Positions 1 through 7,824 are shown, counted from the first letter of the stretch. The stretch: 64,000 bases of DNA from Chitinophagaceae bacterium LGM1 (GCA_018604165.1 CP075895.1:2909001-2973000); one strand, 5' to 3'. Program-made: numbers and translations. Notes: a model not told the origin generated them from the sequence alone.

Positions 1-7
1 TCCACCT

Positions 8-214
8 TTAAGGCTCGCCCAGCACATCTACAATTCTGGCAACTTCTGCTTTGGTTAAGTGCCGCCTGTGCAGTATCGCTATTCTTACTGCTGTACCCTG
101 CGGGCTTAAATCCAATAGACGGCGGAAACTTAAACAGGCACTTTTCGGGCTGTGGCTGTCAGGAAAATAAAGAGATACTAATTCTTTTCGGGAGTACGGT
201 TTTAATTCAAACAT
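8..214 (-). CDS. DUF4248-like small protein
   Basis: A 68-residue protein starting MFELKPYSRKELVSLYFP and ending in a short helix-rich tail (LTKAEVARIVDVLGEP). The N-terminal pattern and the terminal EP match what I remember of the DUF4248 family of Bacteroidota. That family has no established biochemical role and is often found in accessory or phage-like regions beside HU-type proteins and amidases. No signal peptide or membrane segment is visible. The protein is basic and could be a DNA-associated accessory factor, but that is inference. It diverges from the ORF at 604 across a 389-bp gap holding a tandem repeat, and a serine recombinase follows, which fits a mobile-island setting. Confidence 0.75.
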   Translation of the reverse strand: MFELKPYSRKELVSLYFPDSHSPKSACLSFRRLLDLSPQGTAVRIAILHRRHLTKAEVARIVDVLGEP

Positions 215-603
215 GTATATCGGGTATTATTTCCGGCAAATGTATTGCCTGTTTTTTCTCTTGGATAGAACTGTACAAAACATTAGACGACTTTTTTAGC
301 ACATAACTGGATAAACAGTAATGTCGATACATAAAGATGCAATTTTACAACGTAACCATGTTTTTATTTACAACCATTTTACAATATTAATACGTTTTGT
401 TACGACAATATGTTGGTTTGTTACAAAATCGATAACAGGTATTGTACCCAAAAGCATCAATGGGCATCACTAAGCATCATTAAGCATCAATAGGCATCAT
501 CGGTTCGACGGATTTCGGGAACATTGCTATCTGTTTGGATGCAATGAGACACAAATTATGTGTTACGCCATCATCTGATTAAACATTTTTACCTGCCTGA
601 TAC
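215..603. other. Gene-free gap in the island edge
   Basis: This 389-bp AT-rich gap separates two divergent small genes. Its one visible structure is a five-copy 10-bp tandem repeat near the middle (listed separately). I see no tRNA, no convincing terminator, and no promoter with both the -33 and -7 Bacteroidota elements. It must hold the promoters of both flanking genes. Confidence 0.5.
453..502. repeat. Five tandem 10-bp GCATCA repeats
   Basis: The hexamer GCATCA occurs at 454, 464, 474, 484 and 494, so the period is exactly 10 bp. The repeat consensus is about RGCATCAHTR. Five sites on one face of the helix resemble iterons or a cooperative protein-binding array. The array lies about 100 bp upstream of the ORF at 604 and about 550 bp upstream of the recombinase. 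Its role is not known: a regulator operator, a recombination-accessory site or a replication iteron are all possible. Confidence 0.75.
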
Positions 604-915
604 ATGTTAAGGGATAAATCGTTGCGCGAGGCAATCGCCATTGAAAGAGAAGAAGAAAATACAACTGATATTTTCATTCATCGCGTAAGCATTGATGAAC
701 TGCGAACCATTTGGGACGACAAAAACAGACAGTATACCGATGAGGAGCTGTACCGGATACGGGAATGGCTCTATGTAATAGCTGGAGCGGCGGTACATGT
801 GATGGAAAATACCCCGGCTGCTACACTTGAACAAATGGTAGCTTCTGATAAAAGGAAGTATAGTCGCAAGGGAAAACTCGTATTTACTTCCTCAGACATA
901 AGCAATAATGCCTGA
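604..915 (+). CDS. Hypothetical 103-aa acidic/helical protein
   Basis: I do not recognise this family. The 103 residues are mostly charged. The middle section (YTDEELYRIREWLYVIAGAAVHVMEN, given here only as the key region at about residues 46-71) reads like two amphipathic helices, and the tail is Lys/Arg-rich before a short polar end. There is no signal peptide and no long hydrophobic segment. The gene starts with ATG after a stop-rich AT-rich leader, sits between a repeat array and a serine recombinase, and runs in the recombinase direction. It may be an accessory gene of the element, for example a directionality factor, but nothing in the sequence proves that. Confidence 0.55.
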   Translation: MLRDKSLREAIAIEREEENTTDIFIHRVSIDELRTIWDDKNRQYTDEELYRIREWLYVIAGAAVHVMENTPAATLEQMVASDKRKYSRKGKLVFTSSDISNNA

Positions 916-1049
916 TCGTACTTTCTATTTGAAGACCGGGTAATTTTATAAATTATTGATTATCAATATTTTGTATCTTTACAGTGATAAGGATTACAAT
1001 ATTATTGTACCTAAATAACATTCAAAAACCTAGTCATAATCAGCATAAG

Positions 1050-2645
1050 ATGAAAAAAAGAAGGGCTATATTATATATACGTGTGAGCACGGATGAACAG
1101 GCTGAGAAAGGACACAGCCTGGCACATCAGGATGACTCTCTACGTAAATACTGCGCTATGCATAACATAGAGGTGGTTGCTTTTTTTAAGGAAGACTATT
1201 CTGCCAAAACATTTGACCGCCCTCAGTTTACCAAGCTGTTGGAATTTCAACGCAAGAATAGAGGTATGGCAGATTTACTCTTGTTCCTGAAATGGGACAG
1301 GTTCTCCCGTAATGCTCCGGAAGCGTATGGCATGATTGCTAAATTACATAAGCTGGGCCTTGAGCCGCAGGCAATTGAGCAACCGCTGAATATGGAAATA
1401 CCTGAACAGAAATTCTTATTGGCTCTTTACCTCACGGCTCCTGAAGTAGAAAATGACAGGCGGTCATTGAATATATTGGCAGGTGTACGCAAGGCTATGA
1501 AGGAAGGCCGTTATATGGGTTCTGCACCTTATGGCTATAAACACGGACGCACCGAGAACAATAAACCTACCATTGTACCATCAAAGGAAAAGAAAATGGT
1601 GTTGCAGTCCTTTGAAATGATGGCAACGGGTTTATACCAGATTGAAGAACTGCGCCGTATGCTGCATAAAAAAGGGATGCCTTTAGGGCGTACCCGTTTC
1701 TGGTATATGATGCGTAACCCTACGTATATGGGAAAGGTTTTTGTGGCTGCTTATAAACAAGAGCCTGCTTGTCTGGTAAAAGGTGTACATGAAGCGATTG
1801 TACCTGAATCTCTATTTTATGAAGTACAAGATATATTAGATGGCAGGAAAAAGAAAGAACAACTTGTTACCATTTGTCAAAAAGAGGAGTTACCCCTGCG
1901 TGGATTTTTACAATGTGCAAGGTGCGGCAAACTATTGACCGGCAGTGCCTCAAAAGGCAGAAACGCGAGGTATTATTATTATCACTGTAAAGCAGGATGC
2001 AAGGAACGTTTTCGTGCTGATGAAGCGAATGATGTTTTCTATGAAGTATTACGTGCTGTCAGTACCAATGATAAAATATTCCGCTCATTAGAACTGATAA
2101 TGGGTGGTAAACACAAAGAAAATACGGACGATAGGGCAGAAGAACTTGCAGGATTAAAGAAACAATTAGAAACTTATGAACAGAGGTTGGAACGCGCGCA
2201 ACTATTAATGCTGGATGGTCAAATGGATTTTATGGAATACCAACCTATCAAATCGAGGTTAGAAGAAGAAATGCATCGCATCAGAATAAAGGTAGATGCT
2301 ATAGAGGAAGTCAAACCTAAAGACGAAACTGCCATCATGGAATATGGTTTCTATTTTTTGTCAAATCTAGACAAACTCTTTACTGCTGCGGATTTAGAGG
2401 TAAAACGCCAGATAATTGGTTCGACCTTCCCTGAAAAGTTGATTTTTGAAAATAACACGTATCGAACCGCTTCTGACAATAATGTACTACTGCTGATTGC
2501 TGCTACTGGTAAGGGTTTTGACGTAAAAAAAGAAAGCAGATTAGAAAAATCTAACCTGCTTTCCCGTAGAGTGGAACCGGCGGGATTCGAACCCGCGTCC
2601 AAACATATGCCCAATAAGCTTTCTACATGTGTATTCCTGCATTGA
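1050..2645 (+). CDS. Large serine recombinase (site-specific integrase)
   Basis: A 531-aa large serine recombinase of the resolvase/invertase superfamily, which cuts and rejoins att sites of mobile elements. The N-terminal catalytic domain shows YIRVSTDEQ with nucleophile Ser13, and KWDRFSRN near residue 92. The central recombinase domain follows (APYGYKHG; RNPTYMGKV). A zinc ribbon is formed by C289-x2-C292 and C313-x3-C317, then comes a coiled-coil stretch (about residues 375-430). I chose the ATG at 1050 (MKKRRAILYIRVS) over the in-frame ATA-leading extension from 984 because family members start just before this strand. The last roughly 40 residues are odd: residues about 493-506 are antisense to the ssrA terminator, and residues from about 508 to the stop are antisense to the tmRNA 3' end. 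The stop codon therefore lies inside ssrA. Confidence 0.9.
   Translation: MKKRRAILYIRVSTDEQAEKGHSLAHQDDSLRKYCAMHNIEVVAFFKEDYSAKTFDRPQFTKLLEFQRKNRGMADLLLFLKWDRFSRNAPEAYGMIAKLHKLGLEPQAIEQPLNMEIPEQKFLLALYLTAPEVENDRRSLNILAGVRKAMKEGRYMGSAPYGYKHGRTENNKPTIVPSKEKKMVLQSFEMMATGLYQIEELRRMLHKKGMPLGRTRFWYMMRNPTYMGKVFVAAYKQEPACLVKGVHEAIVPESLFYEVQDILDGRKKKEQLVTICQKEELPLRGFLQCARCGKLLTGSASKGRNARYYYYHCKAGCKERFRADEANDVFYEVLRAVSTNDKIFRSLELIMGGKHKENTDDRAEELAGLKKQLETYEQRLERAQLLMLDGQMDFMEYQPIKSRLEEEMHRIRIKVDAIEEVKPKDETAIMEYGFYFLSNLDKLFTAADLEVKRQIIGSTFPEKLIFENNTYRTASDNNVLLLIAATGKGFDVKKESRLEKSNLLSRRVEPAGFEPASKHMPNKLSTCVFLH
2525..2563 (-). terminator. Rho-independent terminator of ssrA
   Basis: A 14-bp inverted repeat (arms 2532-2545 and 2550-2563, 4-nt loop) begins 8 nt beyond the tmRNA 3' end. 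On the minus strand all 14 pairs form, one as G.U, and seven U follow. On the plus strand the same pair would be an A-C mismatch, so the structure belongs to the minus-strand transcript. It also encodes part of the recombinase C terminus on the plus strand. Confidence 0.85.
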
Positions 2646-2936
2646 ATTTCGGAAACTTGCCGGGGCAGGACGAACCTACAATTTTCCTAGTTGCTTTAGT
2701 TTCATACCCGCAGCGCAACGATACAGGTACTATCCCATTGAAGTTTGAGTTAGGCGGCGGGGGCGTCAACAGGCCAAAGCCTTCCGCGGCCAAAATGGAT
2801 GCGCTAATTTAATTAGGCAGCCATGGCAAAGTTAGATTCGCCATTCAAAAGTTGAATATTCAGATTTACGTGCTAATTACACAACGCACGACATGCTTAC
2901 TTACCCTGCCCTATGCTGTCAAAACCAGTCGGCCCC
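2571..2936 (-). ncRNA. ssrA: Transfer-messenger RNA (tmRNA)
   Basis: tmRNA rescues stalled ribosomes by acting as an alanyl-tRNA and then as a short mRNA for a degradation tag. On the minus strand the 5' end begins GGGGCCGACTGGTTTTGAC, and the 3' end carries a tRNA-like T arm (GGTTCGAATCC). The acceptor stem GGGGCCG pairs with CGGTTCC, including two G.U pairs. The discriminator A is at 2572 and is followed by CTC rather than CCA, so CCA is probably added after transcription. The tag reading frame lies at 2813-2842. A terminator follows directly. The 3' end is overlapped in antisense by the recombinase gene, which suggests that this gene was an integration target. Confidence 0.95.
2813..2842 (-). 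other. tmRNA proteolysis tag ORF, GESNFAMAA
   Basis: Reading the minus strand from 2842 gives GGC GAA TCT AAC TTT GCC ATG GCT GCC TAA, i.e. G-E-S-N-F-A-M-A-A-stop. As I recall, Bacteroidota tags usually begin with GE and end in ALAA or AMAA (for example GENNYALAA), so this fits the phylum. The AMAA end should be the protease recognition signal. Confidence 0.85.
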
Positions 2937-3034
2937 AAAATGTTGTCAACAGTTATTCAGTTGGCAGTTCAGTGATTTTTTCAAAGAACTGGCACAAAGG
3001 TACGAAATAGAAACAGATTGCTATTGTTAAACCT

Positions 3035-4036
3035 TTAGCCGAGGTCTATCTCTGTATTATCACCAATATTCAGGCTCTGGCTCAGCCCGCGTACAAAGGC
3101 ATCGCTGCCTATGATGGATGAATGTAGTACCACCTCTACCAGCTCTGCATAAGAACCGATGATGGAGTCTTTGATAATAGATGATTCCACACTCGTAAAC
3201 TCGCCAATGGTAACATTGGGCCCGATGATGGAATTATGTATAGTGCAACCCTCAGCTATACTTACAGGTGGTATAATAACACTCGTGCCGAAATTGTAGG
3301 GTTTATCATCCTCACCACGGCTCTCACTCATTTCTTTTAGCAAGGTGGCATTGGTAGATAGCAGGGTTTCTTTCTTACCGCAATCAAACCAGTTGTTCAC
3401 ACGGAAAGCCTCGAACTTGATGCCACCCTCTATCATGTATTGCAGTGCGTTGGTCAGGTGGTATTCACCCTCTTCTTCCAGCCTGCTATTGATGTGTTTT
3501 TCAAGTGCCTCGTACAGTGCTTTGGTTTCTTTGATGCAATACACACCCACCATTGCCATGTTCGATTTTGGTATCAGCGGTTTCTCTACCGCTTTCAGTA
3601 CATGGTCTTTGCTGTCAAGTTCTACCACCCCAAAGCTACGCGGGTCGTCCACTTTCTTCACCCCTATTTGCGATGTGCTGTGGTTCAGTATGTCTTTTAC
3701 GTTGTAGTCGCACACGGTATCGCCCAATACGATTATCACTTCCTCATCCTTTACCGCATCTTTGGTCAGCCATATAGCATGGCCTGTACCGCGCCTGTCT
3801 TCCTGTGTAACGATGGTGTACGATAGGTTGGGATATGTTTTGGCTATATAGCGTTGTATTTTTTCGCCGAGGTAACCGATTACAAACACAAACTCAGTAA
3901 CACCTGCTTCCAGCAATTGGTCAACAATAACGCTGAGGATGGTTTTACCCGCAATAGGTATCAGTGCCTTTGGCTGTGTATATGTTAGTGGGCGTAGCTT
4001 TGTGCCTGCACCTGCAACGGGGATAATAGCTTTCAC
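3035..4036 (-). CDS. Sugar-phosphate nucleotidyltransferase
   Basis: A 333-aa protein of the glucose-1-phosphate nucleotidyltransferase type, which makes an NDP-sugar from NTP and a sugar 1-phosphate. The N-terminal signature is IPVAGAGTKLRPLTYTQPKAL, with the G-x-G-T-x-L-R nucleotide loop and the Pro-Lys motif. Further family features are GDTV (metal site), VEKP and NWFDCG. The C-terminal third has isoleucine-rich hexapeptide spacing (SIIGPNVTIG; SIIKDSIIG), as in left-handed beta-helix nucleotidyltransferases. I chose GTG at 4036 (VKAIIPVAG) because family members start 3-4 residues before this strand. An ATG 54 bp upstream would add an unlikely 18-residue extension. It could feed the polysaccharide genes far downstream, but the specific sugar cannot be read from the sequence. 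Confidence 0.8.
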   Translation of the reverse strand: MKAIIPVAGAGTKLRPLTYTQPKALIPIAGKTILSVIVDQLLEAGVTEFVFVIGYLGEKIQRYIAKTYPNLSYTIVTQEDRRGTGHAIWLTKDAVKDEEVIIVLGDTVCDYNVKDILNHSTSQIGVKKVDDPRSFGVVELDSKDHVLKAVEKPLIPKSNMAMVGVYCIKETKALYEALEKHINSRLEEEGEYHLTNALQYMIEGGIKFEAFRVNNWFDCGKKETLLSTNATLLKEMSESRGEDDKPYNFGTSVIIPPVSIAEGCTIHNSIIGPNVTIGEFTSVESSIIKDSIIGSYAELVEVVLHSSIIGSDAFVRGLSQSLNIGDNTEIDLG

Positions 4037-4130
4037 AAATAATTTGTTTTGCTTCCGTGTGTGAAAATACGGTAAAATAGCAGAATACACTATGCTATGA
4101 TAACGTTAAATATCTCACTTCAATCAGTCT

Positions 4131-4532
4131 TTACAACACCCCATCAACAGCTTCCCACAATTCTATCTTTGCACCTTCTGGGTCTATGATGTGGGCAAAC
4201 TTGCCGTAGTCATACACCTGCATTTCGCCTATCTGTTCTATACCCTCTTTGCGTAGCTCTGCCAACAGCCATTCAAGGTCTTCTACGCGTAGGTTTATCA
4301 TAAATTCTTTTTCAGAGGGCATAAAATAGTCGGTGGTATTCTTAAACGGGTTCCATACCGTCATGCCTTTTTCTTCGGGTTTGTCTGTTTTCAGCCATTC
4401 AAAAGTTGCGCCGTATTGCGTGGCGTTAAAGCCCAGATGTTTATTATACCAGTTGCGCATATATTCCGGGTCGTTGCTTTTCATAAATATGCCACCAATA
4501 CCCGTTACGCGTTTTTTATGTTCGCTGCTCAT
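4131..4532 (-). CDS. VOC-family (glyoxalase/bleomycin-resistance-like) protein
   Basis: A 133-aa single vicinal-oxygen-chelate domain. The features seen are an early beta strand (GIGGIFMKSNDPEYMRNWY), the pattern YNKHLGF, and the terminal HIIDPEGAKIELWEA, in which the Glu of IELWE is a usual metal ligand of the fold. VOC proteins include glyoxalases, dioxygenases and resistance proteins, so no substrate can be assigned. I took the ATG at 4532 (MSSEHKKRVTG) in preference to one 33 bp upstream, whose extension is hydrophobic and not typical of the family. The gene follows ubiD on the same strand, but a strong hairpin lies between them. Confidence 0.8.
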   Translation of the reverse strand: MSSEHKKRVTGIGGIFMKSNDPEYMRNWYNKHLGFNATQYGATFEWLKTDKPEEKGMTVWNPFKNTTDYFMPSEKEFMINLRVEDLEWLLAELRKEGIEQIGEMQVYDYGKFAHIIDPEGAKIELWEAVDGVL

Positions 4533-4583
4533 ATACCATGTTTTATATAACACAAATATGCGCATTGTATTGCGCAGATAAAA

Positions 4584-4613
4584 AAATACCTGCCGTTATC
4601 GGCAGGTATTTTT
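4584..4613 (-). terminator. Terminator after the UbiD-family gene
   Basis: An 11-bp perfect inverted repeat, AATACCTGCCG and CGGCAGGTATT, with a 4-nt loop. It sits 6 nt past the UbiD-family stop codon. On the minus strand it is followed by a run of T (TTTTTTATC), the form of an intrinsic terminator. Confidence 0.8.
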
Positions 4614-4618
4614 AAGTA

Positions 4619-6523
4619 TTATTCCATTACCTGTGCTTCTTCGCCATACATCTGGTGCTGGTATTTCAGCGATGGCGATGGTATCAGCGTACCGAGATTC
4701 AGTTCACCCCATTTACTATCTATCGCTTCTATAGTCTTTGCATCAGCAGCTATCACGTTCGGCCACGGGCGTTCAAAGCCATCGTAGGCTTTTGTTTTGC
4801 GTGTACCATCCAACCCCAGTATGTTCCTGTCTTCACCACCATACAGATGGTCGCGGCGGGGGTCAAGGTTGTTGCAAAAACGCCACAACACATCGGCTAT
4901 ATCATTGGCATCTACCGTATGCTCTACATACAGTATCATTTTTATGCCTTGCATGGCAGGCTCTTTGCACAATGCATCGTGCAGTGTTGCTACGTGCCCT
5001 TTGCGGTTTTTCTCAATAGCTACAAACAACACGGGTATATCCATATCCCTCGCCAGCCTGTCATTCAGCGATGCTATTTCGGGGTATGCAGTTTTCAATG
5101 CATCGGCATTAAACACGTTGCTTAATTTAAAAGGATGCAGAGGTGCTGTCATTTCTTCTTCCCATTTCTTTGTACCATCTATACACATCTTGCCGCCAAA
5201 GCCCAGCTTGCTGCAACTGTGGTCTAACACATCCATCGGCCCCTGACTGAAATACACATCAGTAGCAGGGTTCAGATTATCGAACACATATTTTGCCAAC
5301 GCTTTGTAATCATCAATCTTTACTTTACCATCTGTCAGCACCAGTATTTTATTAAACATCATTTGCCCTGCACCCCACATGGCATTCATTACTTTCTGCC
5401 CCTGCCCTGCATATTCTTTTTCTATGCTGGTGATAACCAGATTGTGAAACACACCCTCTACTGGCATATTCATATCTTTTATCTCAGGGACCATCGTCAT
5501 TTTAATGGGCGCAAGAAAAATACGCTCCGTTGCTTTGCCTATCCATGCATCCTCTTGTGGTGGTATACCCACAATGGTAGCAGGGTATATCGCATCTTTT
5601 TTGTGCGTAATGGCGGTAACATGAAAGCGCGGATAAAAATCGGGCAATGAATAATAGCCTGTATGGTCGCCGAAAGGGCCTTCCCATATCAGCTCTTCAT
5701 TAGGGTCAACATAGCCTTCAATAATAATATCTGCATCAGCAGGCACTTCTATTTCGGGTTGTGTAATACACTTCACCAACTCCACACGCTTCTTGCGCAA
5801 GAAGCCCGCCAGCATGTATTCATCTACATTTTCGGGTAGTGGCGCAGTGGCAGCATAGGTATATACAGGATCGCCACCCAGGGCTACGGCTACAGGCATC
5901 AACTTGCCCTGCTTTTTGTATTCGTTGTAGTGGCGGGCACTTACTTTATGTTTATGCCAGTGCATCCCCGTCATAGTTTCGGTGAATACCTGCATACGAT
6001 ACATGCCAATATTGCGTGTACCATTAAGTAGGTCTTTGGTATGTATGGCGGGCAAGGTTACAAAGCGCCCACCATCTTTAGGCCAACATTTCAATATAGG
6101 CAGTTTCGACAAATCGGGTTTATCCATTACCACTTGCTGACATTCACCTCGCCCGCTTACCACTTTGGGCATCCATGACGAAAACTTTGCCAGTTGCGGC
6201 AACATCGCCAGTTTTTCGAGCAAGCCATTTTTAGGAGCTGTCATAGTTTTCAGCAAATCTTCTATTTCACGCGCTACATCGTCCAGTTCATTCACGCCCA
6301 ACGCCATGCACATACGGCGTTCATTGCCCATACTGTTTATCAGTAATGGAAATCCTGTGCCCGTATTCTCAAACAAAAGTGCTTTGTTTCTGTCGGGTGT
6401 TTTAGAAACCCTGTCGGCTATCTCGGCTATCTCCAGTACGGGGTCAACAAATGTCTTTATTCTAACCAGCTCGCCCGCTTTGTCCAGCGCGTATGCAAAT
6501 GCCCTTAATGATTTGTGTGCCAT
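4619..6523 (-). CDS. UbiD-family decarboxylase (menaquinone-type)
   Basis: A 634-aa UbiD-type decarboxylase. This family removes an aromatic carboxylate using prenylated FMN made by a UbiX partner. In Bacteroidota, proteins of this length are usually annotated as menaquinone biosynthesis decarboxylase; that role is from memory of the family, not from this window. The sequence shows the UbiD core: EGPFGDHTGYY (about residue 310), the following PRFHVTAITHRK-like strand (here THKKDAIYPAT), and GIPPQEDAWIGKATERIF. I chose ATG 6523 (MAHKSLRAFAY) because the 41 upstream residues are unlike the family. No UbiX-like gene is visible nearby. A terminator directly follows. Confidence 0.85.
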   Translation of the reverse strand: MAHKSLRAFAYALDKAGELVRIKTFVDPVLEIAEIADRVSKTPDRNKALLFENTGTGFPLLINSMGNERRMCMALGVNELDDVAREIEDLLKTMTAPKNGLLEKLAMLPQLAKFSSWMPKVVSGRGECQQVVMDKPDLSKLPILKCWPKDGGRFVTLPAIHTKDLLNGTRNIGMYRMQVFTETMTGMHWHKHKVSARHYNEYKKQGKLMPVAVALGGDPVYTYAATAPLPENVDEYMLAGFLRKKRVELVKCITQPEIEVPADADIIIEGYVDPNEELIWEGPFGDHTGYYSLPDFYPRFHVTAITHKKDAIYPATIVGIPPQEDAWIGKATERIFLAPIKMTMVPEIKDMNMPVEGVFHNLVITSIEKEYAGQGQKVMNAMWGAGQMMFNKILVLTDGKVKIDDYKALAKYVFDNLNPATDVYFSQGPMDVLDHSCSKLGFGGKMCIDGTKKWEEEMTAPLHPFKLSNVFNADALKTAYPEIASLNDRLARDMDIPVLFVAIEKNRKGHVATLHDALCKEPAMQGIKMILYVEHTVDANDIADVLWRFCNNLDPRRDHLYGGEDRNILGLDGTRKTKAYDGFERPWPNVIAADAKTIEAIDSKWGELNLGTLIPSPSLKYQHQMYGEEAQVME

Positions 6524-6625
6524 AATACCTGTTGCATAGTATAACAAACAAGTCCTGTTATCGTTCACTATGCAGCGCAAAGTTAAGGCTGTAGTAGCTA
6601 AACTATTGGCTAATTTTGTGGCGAA

Positions 6626-7297
6626 TTGAAGCACATCGGCAAGCATAGGATTTTATTAATTGTGTCTATTGCAGTCATTTTGGGTGGCTGTGTTTGGTGG
6701 TATTATGCCCAAGCCCGCCATGAGCAGCATCAAAGTATCAACCGTATGGTTACCAATCCGTACAACAAGCACCTGATAGACTCTTCCATTCAGCTATTGC
6801 AACACGGCGATGTAGTAGTACGTACTGGCAATGATATTACCAGCGAGATGTTCAAACAAGCCAATCAAACAGACAAAACCTATTCGCATTGCGGGATTGT
6901 GATGATAGAAGATGGCAAACCTTATGTATATCACTGTATCGGCGGCGAAGACAATCCCGATGAGGTATTACGAAGAGATAGCATACAGTTTTGGGTATCG
7001 CCTGCCAACAACACTGGTTTTGGTATCCTACGCTACAGGTTCAGCCCTTCTCAGCTCGATAGTTTTTGCAACATAACCAAAACGTATTATAGTCAGCAAA
7101 AGAAGTTCGATATGGATTTCGACCTGCAAAATGACGACAAACTATATTGTGCAGAATTGTTATACATAGCCATCAACAAAGCACTCAATAAACCTGCTAT
7201 TCAAACCACACAAGCTGTTGGATATAATTATGTAGCCATTGATAATATTACACGCAATGCTTATTGCCAAATGATTTGTGAGGTAAAGTATAAATAA
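6626..7297 (+). CDS. YiiX-like permuted NlpC/P60 cysteine hydrolase
   Basis: A 223-aa envelope protein. The N terminus is a short basic region and a hydrophobic stretch ending in VILGGC (about residues 14-22), either a lipoprotein signal or an anchor. The rest resembles YiiX/YebB-type circularly permuted NlpC/P60 proteins: LLQHGDVVVR near residue 59, the His site YSHCGIVM near residue 90, and the Cys site KLYCAELLY near residue 173. These three elements match the order expected in the permuted papain-like fold. Substrates of the family are cell-wall peptides or amide bonds; the one here is unknown. The only start giving the full signal region is TTG at 6626 (an in-frame GTG at 6662 is the alternative). 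It diverges from ubiD. Confidence 0.75.
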   Translation: MKHIGKHRILLIVSIAVILGGCVWWYYAQARHEQHQSINRMVTNPYNKHLIDSSIQLLQHGDVVVRTGNDITSEMFKQANQTDKTYSHCGIVMIEDGKPYVYHCIGGEDNPDEVLRRDSIQFWVSPANNTGFGILRYRFSPSQLDSFCNITKTYYSQQKKFDMDFDLQNDDKLYCAELLYIAINKALNKPAIQTTQAVGYNYVAIDNITRNAYCQMICEVKYK

Positions 7298-7306
7298 ATA
7301 CCTTTG
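7275..7306 (+). promoter_or_regulatory. Bacteroidota-type promoter for the lipoprotein gene
   Basis: TTTG at 7275-7278 and TACCTTTG at 7299-7306, separated by 20 bp, match the Bacteroidota primary sigma factor consensus (TTTG, about 19 bp, TAnnTTTG). The predicted start of transcription is a few bases downstream, about 15 nt before the ATG at 7329. The -33 element lies inside the end of the preceding gene. Confidence 0.55.
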
Positions 7307-7328
7307 CCGAAATTTGAAAAATAAGCAT

Positions 7329-7778
7329 ATGAAAAAAGCATTCTCGGGTATCGTATCTGTCATTGCATTGGCAGTGATGTTGACAGGTTGCAACAGTAAC
7401 GCGCCCGAACCTGTTGCTAAAAAATTTCTTACCAGCTTCTGGCAAATGAATTATAAAGAAGCTAAAACAGTTTCGACAGACGCAACGAAGCAATTGATTG
7501 AACTACTGGAAACAACATCGGCCCGTGTACCCGATAGTGTTATTAAAAAGGCTAAAAGCATTAATATAGAAATAACCAAAGTAGAAGAAAACGGCAACAA
7601 TGCTGTTATACACTACAAAAAATCGGACGATGATATTTCTTATCGTTTGAATATGGTAAAGAAAGACGATAAATGGTTGGCCAATCTTACTAAAAACGAT
7701 GACATGTTTCAGGAACAACCGGCAGATAACGAACCTGAACCTGCCGAAACACCAGCAGATACTACTGCAACAAATTAA
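7329..7778 (+). CDS. Small lipoprotein, DUF4878-like
   Basis: A 149-aa predicted lipoprotein. MKKAFSGIVSVIALAVMLTGC is a clear signal with lipobox L-T-G-C (Cys at about residue 21). A compact alpha/beta domain follows (AKKFLTSFWQMNYKEAK early; then HYKKSDDD and DDKWLANL), like the NTF2-like DUF4878 lipoproteins. The C terminus is a low-complexity Pro/Glu/Ala/Thr tail. The function is not known. I chose the ATG at 7329 over a TTG 15 bp upstream because the promoter fits it. It has its own promoter, 32 bp after the YiiX-like gene, and a terminator 22 bp downstream. Confidence 0.8.
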   Translation: MKKAFSGIVSVIALAVMLTGCNSNAPEPVAKKFLTSFWQMNYKEAKTVSTDATKQLIELLETTSARVPDSVIKKAKSINIEITKVEENGNNAVIHYKKSDDDISYRLNMVKKDDKWLANLTKNDDMFQEQPADNEPEPAETPADTTATN

Positions 7779-7800
7779 CAACAATATACTGAAAGATACA

Positions 7801-7824
7801 GGCAGCGATATCGCTGCCTTTTTT
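7801..7824 (+). terminator. Terminator after the lipoprotein gene
   Basis: A perfect 9-bp palindromic stem GGCAGCGAT/ATCGCTGCC followed by six T on the plus strand. It lies 22 nt beyond the lipoprotein stop and ends just beyond the convergent membrane gene's stop (7823). Confidence 0.75.

Noticed and set aside
498-520. GGTTCGACGG stretch looking like a tRNA T arm or a tmRNA 5' domain fragment
   Set aside because: Only the short GGTTCGA core matches. There is no acceptor stem, no partner arm within reach and no second ssrA end nearby, so I do not call an RNA gene or att copy.
453-914. CRISPR array
   Set aside because: The 10-bp repeats are tandem with no spacers and no cas genes are present in the window.
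984-1049. Upstream extension of the recombinase
   Set aside because: The added 22 residues are hydrophobic and unlike the family; the catalytic strand begins right after the ATG at 1050.
2627-2812. Open frames on the plus strand across ssrA
   Set aside because: They are antisense to the tmRNA, which is well supported by its tag frame, acceptor stem and terminator.
4655-5246. Overlapping open frames on the strand opposite the UbiD-family gene
   Set aside because: The minus-strand UbiD protein has clear family motifs throughout; the opposite frames have no domain and odd composition.
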